This document shows, one piece after another, positions 1 to 6,073 of a stretch of DNA of 11,855 nt; within the stretch, counting starts at the first letter, position 1, and each line of letters opens with the position of its first letter. Source of the DNA: an uncultured Mollicutes bacterium (GTDB lineage: Bacteria; Bacillota_I; Bacilli_A; RFN20; CAG-288); assembly GCA_900549915.1 (NCBI GenBank), contig URQF01000033.1, positions 1 to 11,855 on the forward strand, given 5' to 3'. A program made the position numbers and the translations under genes. Below the pieces are notes generated by a model. It did not search any database. It was given only the letters and a program-made list of their open reading frames with translations, and had not been told where the DNA came from.

Positions 1-155
1 AGATTTTCTTTTTAGTTAAAAACCTACGTTTCTATCGCCAAATATTGAAATTCATTTTTCCTTTTTTCCACATTATTATTTCAGCCATGTTTTTTTGATT
101 GACTAGAATATTCTTGTTGGTGCATGTTCTAAACCATTTCAAAGGGGGCTGGAAA

Positions 156-2333
156 ATGAATATTAAGAAAAATGCTTTAGCCTTGTTTCTACCTTTTTTT
201 TGTAGTCAATATGTATCGCTTTCTAGTCGTATAAATGCTGTCAAAGAAGGTACATGTTTTGCTGATTCTGCTATTGATGATTCACTTCCTGAAAACGAGA
301 CACCTATTTCAGCAGATTTTTCGGATGGTGTTTCGAAAAGCCATGTTGTTAGACTAAAGTACAATGTCTTGCCAGAATCAAAGGTGTATTTCGAATCAAA
401 TAATGTTTTGATTCAAAACCACTTTGAACAAGATGGAAAATATTATGTGGATGTTTCGGTTCCCCATAAAGAAGGACAGCTTATAGCTAGATCAGACAAA
501 GGCAATATTGTCGACACCTACTTGTATAAAGATAATCTTGGCCAGACTTATTTTTCCAGTATTTCTCTTGATAGTGCAAAAAAATCATCTGGAATCGATT
601 CTTCACTTCTATATAGTGGATTGGGTGGCATGGGAGGCGGAATAACTATTATTCCGATCAATCCGATAAAAAACAAAAAGAAATTTCATTGTTCTTTTTA
701 TTGGAAAGATATCAAAGGAACAGTGTTTCCGCTTGTAGGAGCAAAAATAAACCTTAAAACAAACTCTGGGCTTTCTTTTGTTGGAACTACTGATGAGGCT
801 GGTTCTTCTACTTTTGATTTCTCTGGTGTAACAATTGTAGGAAGCGGGGCACCAGATTTGACATCTGCCTGGAATGAGATATCAAATAATGAATATAGTC
901 TGAAACTGATTTTGGAAAACGATTTAATACAAGTTGACGATAACAGCGGTCTAGTTTATTCTGCTCAATTCAGTGCTGATAGCGTTCAAGACGATGGGGA
1001 TTCTAAGAATCTTGAGTGGACATTCGAACCTTATTCTGCTGTTACAGGTTTTTCATCTGATTTTGGTCGAGCTGCCGAAATTTTCCAGTCTAGGTACTAT
1101 TATTCCAAACACGCTTTCGATTTAGCAGGTGAAAAGGCTACAAAAATCTCGCAATGTAAAGTGAAATTTCCAATCAAGAGTAATACTGATTGGTATAATT
1201 CAGATAGCGAAACTATTTTTATTGGTGATTCCGAGGGGAATAACAAATCGATGAAATCTTTCGAATCCTGGGATGCCTTTGGCCATGAATATGGTCATCA
1301 TCTTGAAAAAATGTTCAACATTTCTCAGAGGACCGGAGAATCTCATAATGCTGGAATGGATGATGCTATGCAGATAATTGAAAGAAGCTTGAATAAAAAG
1401 AGTGGTCTACCTACAGTTACATTTGGCTATGCAAAAGAACGTGGCAGGAAAACTGCATGGAGTGAATCTTGGCCTACTTTTTGGGCTACCATGGCTCAGG
1501 ATTCATTTCCACAAGCTCTAAAAAACGAAACTTATCTTGGAATTGGTGATGATAAGTATTATGCCGGAAATTTTGCAATTGATAGTCAAACGGGAAGTCC
1601 TACTTTTCGATCCTATAATACAGCACCTGATTCTAACGGAATGGTTAGTCCTATTGGCGGTATTAAATTAGGTCAGGCAAACGATTGTTGTGAACTTGCT
1701 ATTATTCGTTTTTTATATCAGCTTTATGATTCGGAAAATGATGATATTGATGTTTTCTCTATTAAAGAACAGGAATTGTGGAATGACATCATTGATTTAG
1801 CTGATTACTATAATGATATTTCAGAAGGCGTGAACAATAAAAAGCTTTGCTATTTCTACCAAGTTTTACAAGAACTAGAGGGGTTTTGTGGAAACGACAA
1901 GATACTTCGACTTGCTGAACGATATCAGGTCTGTCCTGATTCGCACTTTGTAATTAATAACAATCGAATTACTTGGAAAACTTATATTGTTCCGAAATTC
2001 AAACCGAATTCGAATATATTAATAGAAGCAGATGATATTTCAAATCTTAGTTTTAGTAGAAACTTGTGCCCAAATCATTTTATGATTTATGTGGCTCAAG
2101 ATTCAGAGGGAACTTCCAGAAAATGCTTAAACTCGGGCAATGTTGCTGTGCCAGGTTTAATAAATAATGGTGAGAAGTATCAATATGCGTTTTCTTCTAA
2201 AGATCTTGCAACAATTAAATCATATGGCAATAGCTTATATAGGTCTGTCCGTGCCTTCTATGATCCAGAAACGAAACAAGATTATGATTTTCTTGGCGGA
2301 ATTGATAGCAGATGGGTGAAGGTAAGCGTGTAG
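156..2333 (+). CDS. Secreted putative zinc metalloprotease (HEYGH), multidomain
   Basis: This 725-aa protein is predicted to be exported: it begins MNIKKN followed by a hydrophobic stretch at about residues 7-23, with no lipobox. HEYGHH at residues 377-382 (nt 1284 on) is an HExxH zinc site. Glu437 in AWSESWPTFWA resembles the downstream third-ligand helix of gluzincin peptidases; that assignment is inferred. Residues about 176-228 look like a carboxypeptidase-regulatory or transthyretin-like beta-sandwich (PLVGAKINL followed by a GTTDEAGSSTF turn), and the last ~110 residues may form another beta-sandwich. The start is ATG 156, with AAAGGGGG at 141-148 and 7 nt spacing; a TTG at 99 in frame has no ribosome binding site. 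The gene is AT-rich at third positions relative to the housekeeping genes. It probably degrades or processes extracellular protein or glycoprotein, but the substrate cannot be read from the sequence. I cannot name the family. Confidence 0.75.
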   Translation: MNIKKNALALFLPFFCSQYVSLSSRINAVKEGTCFADSAIDDSLPENETPISADFSDGVSKSHVVRLKYNVLPESKVYFESNNVLIQNHFEQDGKYYVDVSVPHKEGQLIARSDKGNIVDTYLYKDNLGQTYFSSISLDSAKKSSGIDSSLLYSGLGGMGGGITIIPINPIKNKKKFHCSFYWKDIKGTVFPLVGAKINLKTNSGLSFVGTTDEAGSSTFDFSGVTIVGSGAPDLTSAWNEISNNEYSLKLILENDLIQVDDNSGLVYSAQFSADSVQDDGDSKNLEWTFEPYSAVTGFSSDFGRAAEIFQSRYYYSKHAFDLAGEKATKISQCKVKFPIKSNTDWYNSDSETIFIGDSEGNNKSMKSFESWDAFGHEYGHHLEKMFNISQRTGESHNAGMDDAMQIIERSLNKKSGLPTVTFGYAKERGRKTAWSESWPTFWATMAQDSFPQALKNETYLGIGDDKYYAGNFAIDSQTGSPTFRSYNTAPDSNGMVSPIGGIKLGQANDCCELAIIRFLYQLYDSENDDIDVFSIKEQELWNDIIDLADYYNDISEGVNNKKLCYFYQVLQELEGFCGNDKILRLAERYQVCPDSHFVINNNRITWKTYIVPKFKPNSNILIEADDISNLSFSRNLCPNHFMIYVAQDSEGTSRKCLNSGNVAVPGLINNGEKYQYAFSSKDLATIKSYGNSLYRSVRAFYDPETKQDYDFLGGIDSRWVKVSV

Positions 2334-2349
2334 AAAGGAGCGAATGCGT

Positions 2350-3042
2350 ATGAAATTCAAAAGAACTCTACTTCTTTGTTTTCTTTGTGTTTTGCTGACT
2401 GGCTGTAAAAACAAAAATGAGTCAGAAGAAAAAGGCTCTCTTCTTAAGGACGAATATGGAGTTTGCTATGATCCTGAAATTCTGAAACAGGATAACGTCT
2501 TTGCTTGTCCGATTATTTATCCAGAAGAGGGTATAGATGAACAAGTGAATGAAGTCTATCTTGTTTCGAATTCGATTGAGTCAGAAATAATGAATCGGTA
2601 CTATCCTTTTTCACGGAAAATCTTTATTGGAAGGGAAGAAAAGGATTTAACCGAGTATGAAAACTATATTCCCGTTCTTTCCTATTCTTATGTTTGGAAG
2701 GATGAAAATAATGCAGAAAAGGAAACAGATTCCTATTCTTATAAGGTACTTCCTTCTCTGAAGGAAGAAGAATATTCGACCGAAATTCTTTCGTTCCCAA
2801 GCCGAGGCAGGTATTATAAAATCTATAATTATTCTACAAGGTTCTATCTTGATATTGATAAGGTCTTTATGGATTATGGCTTAGAGAATATCTCGCTTTA
2901 TCTGACTATCCGGTGGATGGATAAAGACCAAAATGAGTTTGTTTCTGCAGAAGGGAAATCTGTTCCTGTAACCCTTTTCTATTCCTTTTCATTGAAAGAG
3001 GACAAGACGAATGTAGATGTTAAAGGAGGATACATACATTGA
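2350..3042 (+). CDS. Lipoprotein of unknown function (first of a paralogous pair)
   Basis: The N-terminus MKFKRTLLLCFLCVLLTGC is a classic lipoprotein signal peptide with an LTGC lipobox, so the mature protein (230 aa precursor) should be anchored outside the membrane by its cysteine. I choose ATG 2350 because AAAGGAG at 2334-2340 lies 9 nt away; ATG 2344, in frame, would leave only 3 nt. The body is rich in Tyr, Glu and Lys with no motif I recognise. Its middle and end align by eye with the next gene: IPVLSYSYVW with TPVLFCELET, the Leu-Pro in KVLPSL with RTLPPY, and STRFYLDIDKVF with VTFSLDFQSLY, so the two look like diverged duplicates. It starts 16 nt after the metalloprotease stop, so cotranscription is likely. 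It could be a partner, chaperone or inhibitor of that enzyme; this is inference from position only. Confidence 0.8.
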   Translation: MKFKRTLLLCFLCVLLTGCKNKNESEEKGSLLKDEYGVCYDPEILKQDNVFACPIIYPEEGIDEQVNEVYLVSNSIESEIMNRYYPFSRKIFIGREEKDLTEYENYIPVLSYSYVWKDENNAEKETDSYSYKVLPSLKEEEYSTEILSFPSRGRYYKIYNYSTRFYLDIDKVFMDYGLENISLYLTIRWMDKDQNEFVSAEGKSVPVTLFYSFSLKEDKTNVDVKGGYIH

Positions 3043-3686
3043 AAAAGAAATTCTTGATTCTGGCTCTTCTCCCCTTCCTTGTAGGATGTAAGAACACAAA
3101 AGAAGAAAATCAGTTTGAGACAGATAAGAACGGAAGACTCTATAGTCCTTCCTGGAGGGAAAAAGAAAACCTCATTGTTTTCCATTCCGATGAACGACAA
3201 GAAGATAATACAACAGGTGAGGATTTAGGTTGTGGAGGGGCGGATACGATGGATGAGGACAGATACTCCGACTATGCTTGCTGGAAGACAAAAGCGATGG
3301 AAAGGAATACCTCCCTTCCAATAGACTTTTCCTTGGGAGTCCGATTGGATCTTCCAGAGGAAGATGAAGGAAAAACACCAGTGCTTTTCTGTGAGCTGGA
3401 GACACGAAATTCCGATGGTACAACAAAATTCGAAGATAAGAGAAGAATTAGGACTCTTCCTCCTTATAATTACATTGATTACCAGACTGTGATTTTCACT
3501 CCGAATGGAACAGACGATTATTACCAGCTCTTCAATACCTTTGTTACTTTCTCTTTGGATTTCCAATCCCTTTATTCCTCTATACAGCCATCCTTGCAAA
3601 TAAAGGAAATGAATATTATGAAACGGACTGCTCCACGAAACGGTCTCATTGGCATTTCAAGTTCAAGGATAATGGAACAAAGGTAG
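3039..3686 (+). CDS. Lipoprotein of unknown function (second paralogue, C-terminus probably frameshifted)
   Basis: The gene starts with TTG at 3039, overlapping the TGA of the preceding gene (TTGA), with AAAGGAGG at 3022-3029. The N-terminus MKKKFLILALLPFLVGC gives an LVGC lipobox. Residues about 100-180 align with the preceding lipoprotein (TPVLFCELE, RTLPPYNY, VTFSLDFQSLY), indicating duplication. The annotated frame ends with IMEQR at 3686 and its last ~30 residues look unnatural. The -1 frame continues open to TAA 3727 with a plausible beta-rich tail that resembles the tail of the paralogue. The reading frame is therefore probably broken by a one-base loss near 3575-3625, or corrected by frameshifting, or affected by a sequence error. 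Function is unknown; the protein would be surface-anchored. Confidence 0.75.
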   Translation: MKKKFLILALLPFLVGCKNTKEENQFETDKNGRLYSPSWREKENLIVFHSDERQEDNTTGEDLGCGGADTMDEDRYSDYACWKTKAMERNTSLPIDFSLGVRLDLPEEDEGKTPVLFCELETRNSDGTTKFEDKRRIRTLPPYNYIDYQTVIFTPNGTDDYYQLFNTFVTFSLDFQSLYSSIQPSLQIKEMNIMKRTAPRNGLIGISSSRIMEQR

Positions 3687-3727
3687 AGTTCAGTCCTGTC
3701 CGATATTTGAATATCCGGTATTGGTAA
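3602..3727 (+). other. Out-of-frame C-terminal continuation of the second lipoprotein
   Basis: In the -1 frame relative to the gene starting at 3039, codons 3602-3727 encode 41 residues beginning KGNEYYETDC and ending SPVRYLNIRYW, then TAA. SHWHFKFKDNGTKVEF followed by a hydrophobic strand matches the pattern of the first lipoprotein's tail (SLYLTIRWMDKDQNEF, then SVPVTLFYSF). The stop then sits directly before the terminator, as expected for an intact operon end. This supports a frameshift in the upstream ORF. The exact site cannot be set because both frames are open over the preceding ~120 nt. Confidence 0.6.
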
Positions 3728-3740
3728 AAAAGAAGACAGG

Positions 3741-3770
3741 AAAAAAGGTGCCCTTCACAGGGCACCCTTT
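3741..3770. terminator. Bidirectional intrinsic terminator between convergent operons
   Basis: GGTGCCCT (3747-3754) and AGGGCACC (3759-3766) form a perfect 8-bp stem with a 4-nt loop. A-run 3741-3746 gives a six-U tail for the minus-strand infC-rpmI-rplT transcript, and a CTTTT tail (weaker) serves the plus-strand lipoprotein operon. Confidence 0.9.
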
Positions 3771-3789
3771 TCAATTGATGGAAGAAGAA

Positions 3790-4161
3790 CTAGGCAGCTT
3801 TCTTGCTGTCTTCGATGGCTTTCTGGGAAAGCTCAACGAACTTCTTGAACTGCTCAGGATTGGTTCCGGCTAATTCGGATAACCTCTTACGGTTAAGTTC
3901 GACATTAGCTAATTTAAGTCCGTACCTGAACTGGGAATAGGAGATTCCATTCAGTTTGCAGGCTGCGGAGATACGACGGATCCAAAGCTTGCGATAGTCG
4001 CGTTTACGTTCCTTACGGCCGACGAAGCTCTTGGCATCTGCTTTCCTGACTGCTTCTTTAGCAGTCTTGAACAGCTTATGACGGGCTCCGTAATAACCTT
4101 CGGCGCGGTCTAAGATACGTTTCCGGTTGTCATGCCGGACAGTTCCACGTTTAACTCTCAT
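3790..4161 (-). CDS. rplT: Large ribosomal subunit protein bL20
   Basis: This 123-aa basic protein is ribosomal protein L20, an early 23S rRNA-binding assembly protein of the 50S subunit. The hallmark N-terminus MRVKRGTVRHDNRKRILDRA, the GYYGARH segment and the RDYRKLWIRRI segment are diagnostic, and the length is close to the family norm of about 117-120, with a short KKAA tail. It is the last gene of infC-rpmI-rplT. The start codon has an AGAGAGGA ribosome binding site (about 4172-4179) that overlaps the rpmI stop. In Bacillota L20 is typically the autogenous repressor of this operon, acting on the infC leader; the leader upstream of infC here has a terminator consistent with that. Confidence 0.98.
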   Translation of the reverse strand: MRVKRGTVRHDNRKRILDRAEGYYGARHKLFKTAKEAVRKADAKSFVGRKERKRDYRKLWIRRISAACKLNGISYSQFRYGLKLANVELNRKRLSELAGTNPEQFKKFVELSQKAIEDSKKAA

Positions 4162-4179
4162 TGTAGATTAGTCCTCTCT

Positions 4180-4374
4180 TTACTTGTTGATCAGCTGACG
4201 CCTCTTCTTCGTATTAAGCGAAGTGAGGTAACGGGCCTTCCGGTTGTGACGGATCAGCTTATGGCTCTTGCTGTGCGAGAGGTGGCTTGTGTTCTGATTC
4301 CACTTCTTGATTTTGCCGGTTCCAGTAACTTTGAAACGTTTGACGGCAGTACGTTTACTCTTCCTCTTTGGCAT
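4180..4374 (-). CDS. rpmI: Large ribosomal subunit protein bL35
   Basis: This 64-aa, extremely basic protein starts MPKRKSKRTAVKRFKVTGTG and contains HLSHSKSHKLIRHNRK, characteristic of L35, a 50S subunit protein. Length matches the family (about 64-66 aa). Its ATG lies inside the 3' end of infC, a 20-nt overlap, and the GGAGGG ribosome binding site lies within infC codons, so its translation is probably coupled to that of infC. The downstream gap to rplT is 18 nt. Confidence 0.97.
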   Translation of the reverse strand: MPKRKSKRTAVKRFKVTGTGKIKKWNQNTSHLSHSKSHKLIRHNRKARYLTSLNTKKRRQLINK

Positions 4375-4954
4375 TTGTTTGCCCTCCTTGTTTTTTCGTA
4401 ACGGCGTTTTTCGGATTCAACCTGACGAAGTAATCACGACCTAACAGATCAGGAGCTTTCTCCATCGTGCTGTGGTCTTTGACTAAATCTAAGAAGTTCG
4501 TCATGGTCTCTTTGACAATATCCCTACGCTGCATCCTACGTCCTTTGATGAAGACGGCAACTTTGACTTTCCTGCCATCATCAAGGAATTTGTTTGCGGC
4601 TTTGGCTTTTGTCTCAAGATCGTGTTTATCGGTTGTCGCAGTAAAGCGGATTTCCTTAATCACGGTCTTTTTCTGATTCTTCTTTGCTTCCTTGGCTTTC
4701 TTTTCACGATCGAATTTGTATTTGCCGTAATCGACAATCTTACAAACCGGCGGATGAGCCATCGGGGAGATGCAAAGAAGATCCATCTGAGCATCATAAG
4801 ATTTGGCCTGGGCGACACGGATCGGCACGATCCCGTAGTTTTCGCCTTCTGGTCCAATCAACAACACCTCTTTGAAATGGATGCGTTCATTGACTAAATC
4901 CGTATTCTTATTCTTGGGGCGGAAACGATTGTTCGGGTTATTACTGTTAAGTAT
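4355..4954 (-). CDS. infC: Translation initiation factor IF-3, with probable AUA start codon
   Basis: IF-3 binds the 30S subunit, keeps it free of 50S and proofreads the start codon. VNERIHFKEVLLIGPEGENYG, just upstream of and spanning the first GTG (4867), is the conserved beginning of the N-terminal domain; HPPVCKIVDYGKYKFDREKKA leads into the inter-domain linker, and VKVAVFIKGRRMQRRDI belongs to the C-terminal domain. No ATG, GTG or TTG in frame lies upstream of this conserved block, so a non-canonical start is required. ATA at 4954-4952 has AAGGAGG (4969-4963) exactly 8 nt upstream; an in-frame ATT at 4960-4958 is only 2 nt away. The ATA start gives 199 aa, with an Asn-rich N-terminal tail of about 18 residues. 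Rare AUU/AUA-type starts on infC are known for IF-3 self-regulation, because IF-3 discriminates against them. The C-terminus extends past the usual end with a Lys/Gln/Glu tail. Confidence 0.93.
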   Translation of the reverse strand: MLNSNNPNNRFRPKNKNTDLVNERIHFKEVLLIGPEGENYGIVPIRVAQAKSYDAQMDLLCISPMAHPPVCKIVDYGKYKFDREKKAKEAKKNQKKTVIKEIRFTATTDKHDLETKAKAANKFLDDGRKVKVAVFIKGRRMQRRDIVKETMTNFLDLVKDHSTMEKAPDLLGRDYFVRLNPKNAVTKKQGGQTNAKEEE

Positions 4955-4962
4955 AGGAATTA

Positions 4963-4969
4963 CCTCCTT
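4963..4969 (-). promoter_or_regulatory. Consensus ribosome binding site of infC
   Basis: Minus-strand AAGGAGG, a full match to the anti-Shine-Dalgarno core. It decides the infC start: an 8-nt spacer leads to ATA, a 2-nt spacer to ATT, and the first GTG is 95 nt away. Confidence 0.9.
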
Positions 4970-4980
4970 CGTTTTGACGG

Positions 4981-5011
4981 AAAAAGCGGATACCCAGACA
5001 GAGTACCCGCT
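4981..5011 (-). terminator. Attenuator terminator in the infC leader
   Basis: On the minus strand AGCGGGTAC (5011-5003) pairs with GTATCCGCT (4993-4985), a 9-bp stem containing one G-T pair, with a 9-nt loop, followed directly by TTTTT. It lies 12 nt upstream of the infC ribosome binding site and downstream of the operon promoter. Transcripts would therefore have to read through it to express IF-3, L35 and L20. It fits a transcription attenuator rather than a terminator for hslO, since a promoter lies between the two. Confidence 0.85.
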
Positions 5012-5137
5012 GTAAAAAACTTGTTATCTTATGTGTTGAACGACTCATAAGTGCAAGCTGTTTGCCGATCGAAACAAGATTCAATCCGGCGAGAACGGGT
5101 GTTCTCTTTCTTGGTGCGACATTTTTTCGCAATGATT

Positions 5138-5166
5138 ATTCTAGTGAACTAAGTTCAAGAAGTCAA
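5138..5166 (-). promoter_or_regulatory. SigA-type promoter of infC operon
   Basis: Minus-strand TTGACT (5166-5161), a 17-nt spacer and TAGAAT (5143-5138) form a near-consensus vegetative promoter. The -35 begins only 8 nt after the hslO stop codon, so the translation operon has its own start of transcription while read-through from pepF-hslO remains possible. Confidence 0.85.
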
Positions 5167-5173
5167 ATATTTT

Positions 5174-6073
5174 CTACTTTTTTAATTGCTCAGCTGCTTT
5201 CAGACGGGAAAGAATCCCTTTCAGGTCTTCCACGGAGTATTTATAAGTCTTTCCGCAGAAGTCACAGGTAGCTTCAATTGGTTCGTTCTTTGCTATCCTT
5301 TCTTGGATGGCATCGGTTCCCAGAGTGCCGATTACTTCTTTGCCTCTTTCCTGTGAGCAGTTGCAGTGCCAGAAGACCTCTTCTTTGGCTGTGATTTCAT
5401 GGTCAAAGCCATCTAAGACAATATCGAGCCTCTGCTCTGGAGTCTTTCCGACTTTGAGTATTTCTGTTACAGAGGGAATATGCTTCAAGTTCTCTTCCAG
5501 TTTATCAATGACTTTCGGATCCGTATTCGGCCTAAGCTGGACAATGAAGCCTCCAGCAGCGGATACTCTTTGCTTTTCTAAGAGAACACCAAGCCCGATA
5601 GCGGTTGGAGTCTGTTCCGACTGGGCGAAGTAGTAGGTCAGGTCATCTGCAATCTCTCCAGAATGGAGATTGATTGTAGAGGAGTAAGGCTCTTTCCTGC
5701 CTAAATCCCGAATCACAGTCAGTACGCCTTTTCCAATTCCACCACCGACATCTAAGTGACCATCGGCTCTTAGGGGAAGGGAGGCAGCAGGATTGGAAAC
5801 ATAGCCACGAACCTCTCCTTTGTAATTGGAGGTGACGATGACGTGCTTTAAAGGCCCGTCTCCTAACAGCTGAAGGGTCAGCTTATCGGAAGGAGACTTC
5901 AGCCTAGCACCCATCCTTAAGCCGGCTGACCTAAGACGACCAAGAGCAGCGGTTGCAAGAGACTCATTGTGGTGGATGGTCCGAGCATAGTCGACAAGTC
6001 CACGGTCGGTAACAGCAAAAGCGCGGATTTGCTCTTTTGCCGCCCTAGCACGGATTAAATAATCTTCTGACAT
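5174..6073 (-). CDS. hslO: Redox-regulated chaperone Hsp33
   Basis: Hsp33 is a cytosolic holdase chaperone switched on by oxidation of a C-terminal zinc centre. The 299-aa length is normal. The N-terminus (DYLIRARAAKEQIRAFAVT) and the VGGGIGKGVLTVIRDLG segment match the family core domain, and GGFIVQLRP is typical of the second half of that domain. The zinc-binding cysteines are all present: Cys237-Asn-Cys239 and Cys270-x-x-Cys273 (CNC, CDFC). The ATG overlaps the pepF stop by one base (TAATG) and has no strong ribosome binding site of its own, so translation is probably coupled to PepF. Pairing a stress chaperone with a peptidase suggests a shared protein quality-control role, which is inference. 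Confidence 0.97.
   Translation of the reverse strand: MSEDYLIRARAAKEQIRAFAVTDRGLVDYARTIHHNESLATAALGRLRSAGLRMGARLKSPSDKLTLQLLGDGPLKHVIVTSNYKGEVRGYVSNPAASLPLRADGHLDVGGGIGKGVLTVIRDLGRKEPYSSTINLHSGEIADDLTYYFAQSEQTPTAIGLGVLLEKQRVSAAGGFIVQLRPNTDPKVIDKLEENLKHIPSVTEILKVGKTPEQRLDIVLDGFDHEITAKEEVFWHCNCSQERGKEVIGTLGTDAIQERIAKNEPIEATCDFCGKTYKYSVEDLKGILSRLKAAEQLKK

Larger units (their letters stand above)
4955..5131 (-). promoter_or_regulatory. Structured 5' leader of infC-rpmI-rplT (probable L20 leader)
   Basis: The leader runs about 177 nt from the predicted transcription start near 5131 to the infC start. Hairpins visible on the minus strand are TGCGA/TCGCA (5131-5127 with 5119-5115), GAGAAC-ACCC-GTTCTC (5106-5091), CTTATG/CATAAG around 5050-5028, and the terminator at 5011-4985. 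The ACCC loop of the second hairpin (5100-5097) is complementary to GGGT in the terminator's 5' arm (5008-5005), a possible pseudoknot that would compete with termination. Autogenous L20 control of this operon through leader attenuation is established in Bacillota; assignment of this particular leader is inference from position and architecture. No T-box motif is visible. Confidence 0.7.

Noticed and set aside
99..155. TTG start giving the metalloprotease 19 extra N-terminal residues
   Set aside because: No ribosome binding site before TTG 99, whereas ATG 156 has AAAGGGGG at 7 nt spacing and puts the signal peptide at the very N-terminus.
4981..5131. T-box riboswitch in the infC leader
   Set aside because: No GGUGGNACCGCG-type T-box sequence is visible upstream of the terminator, and the operon is a ribosomal-protein one.
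4947..5132. A 61-codon minus-strand ORF inside the infC leader, a possible leader peptide
   Set aside because: It starts at TTG with no ribosome binding site, runs through the terminator stem and into infC's start, and shows no conserved codon pattern. The structured leader explains this region better.
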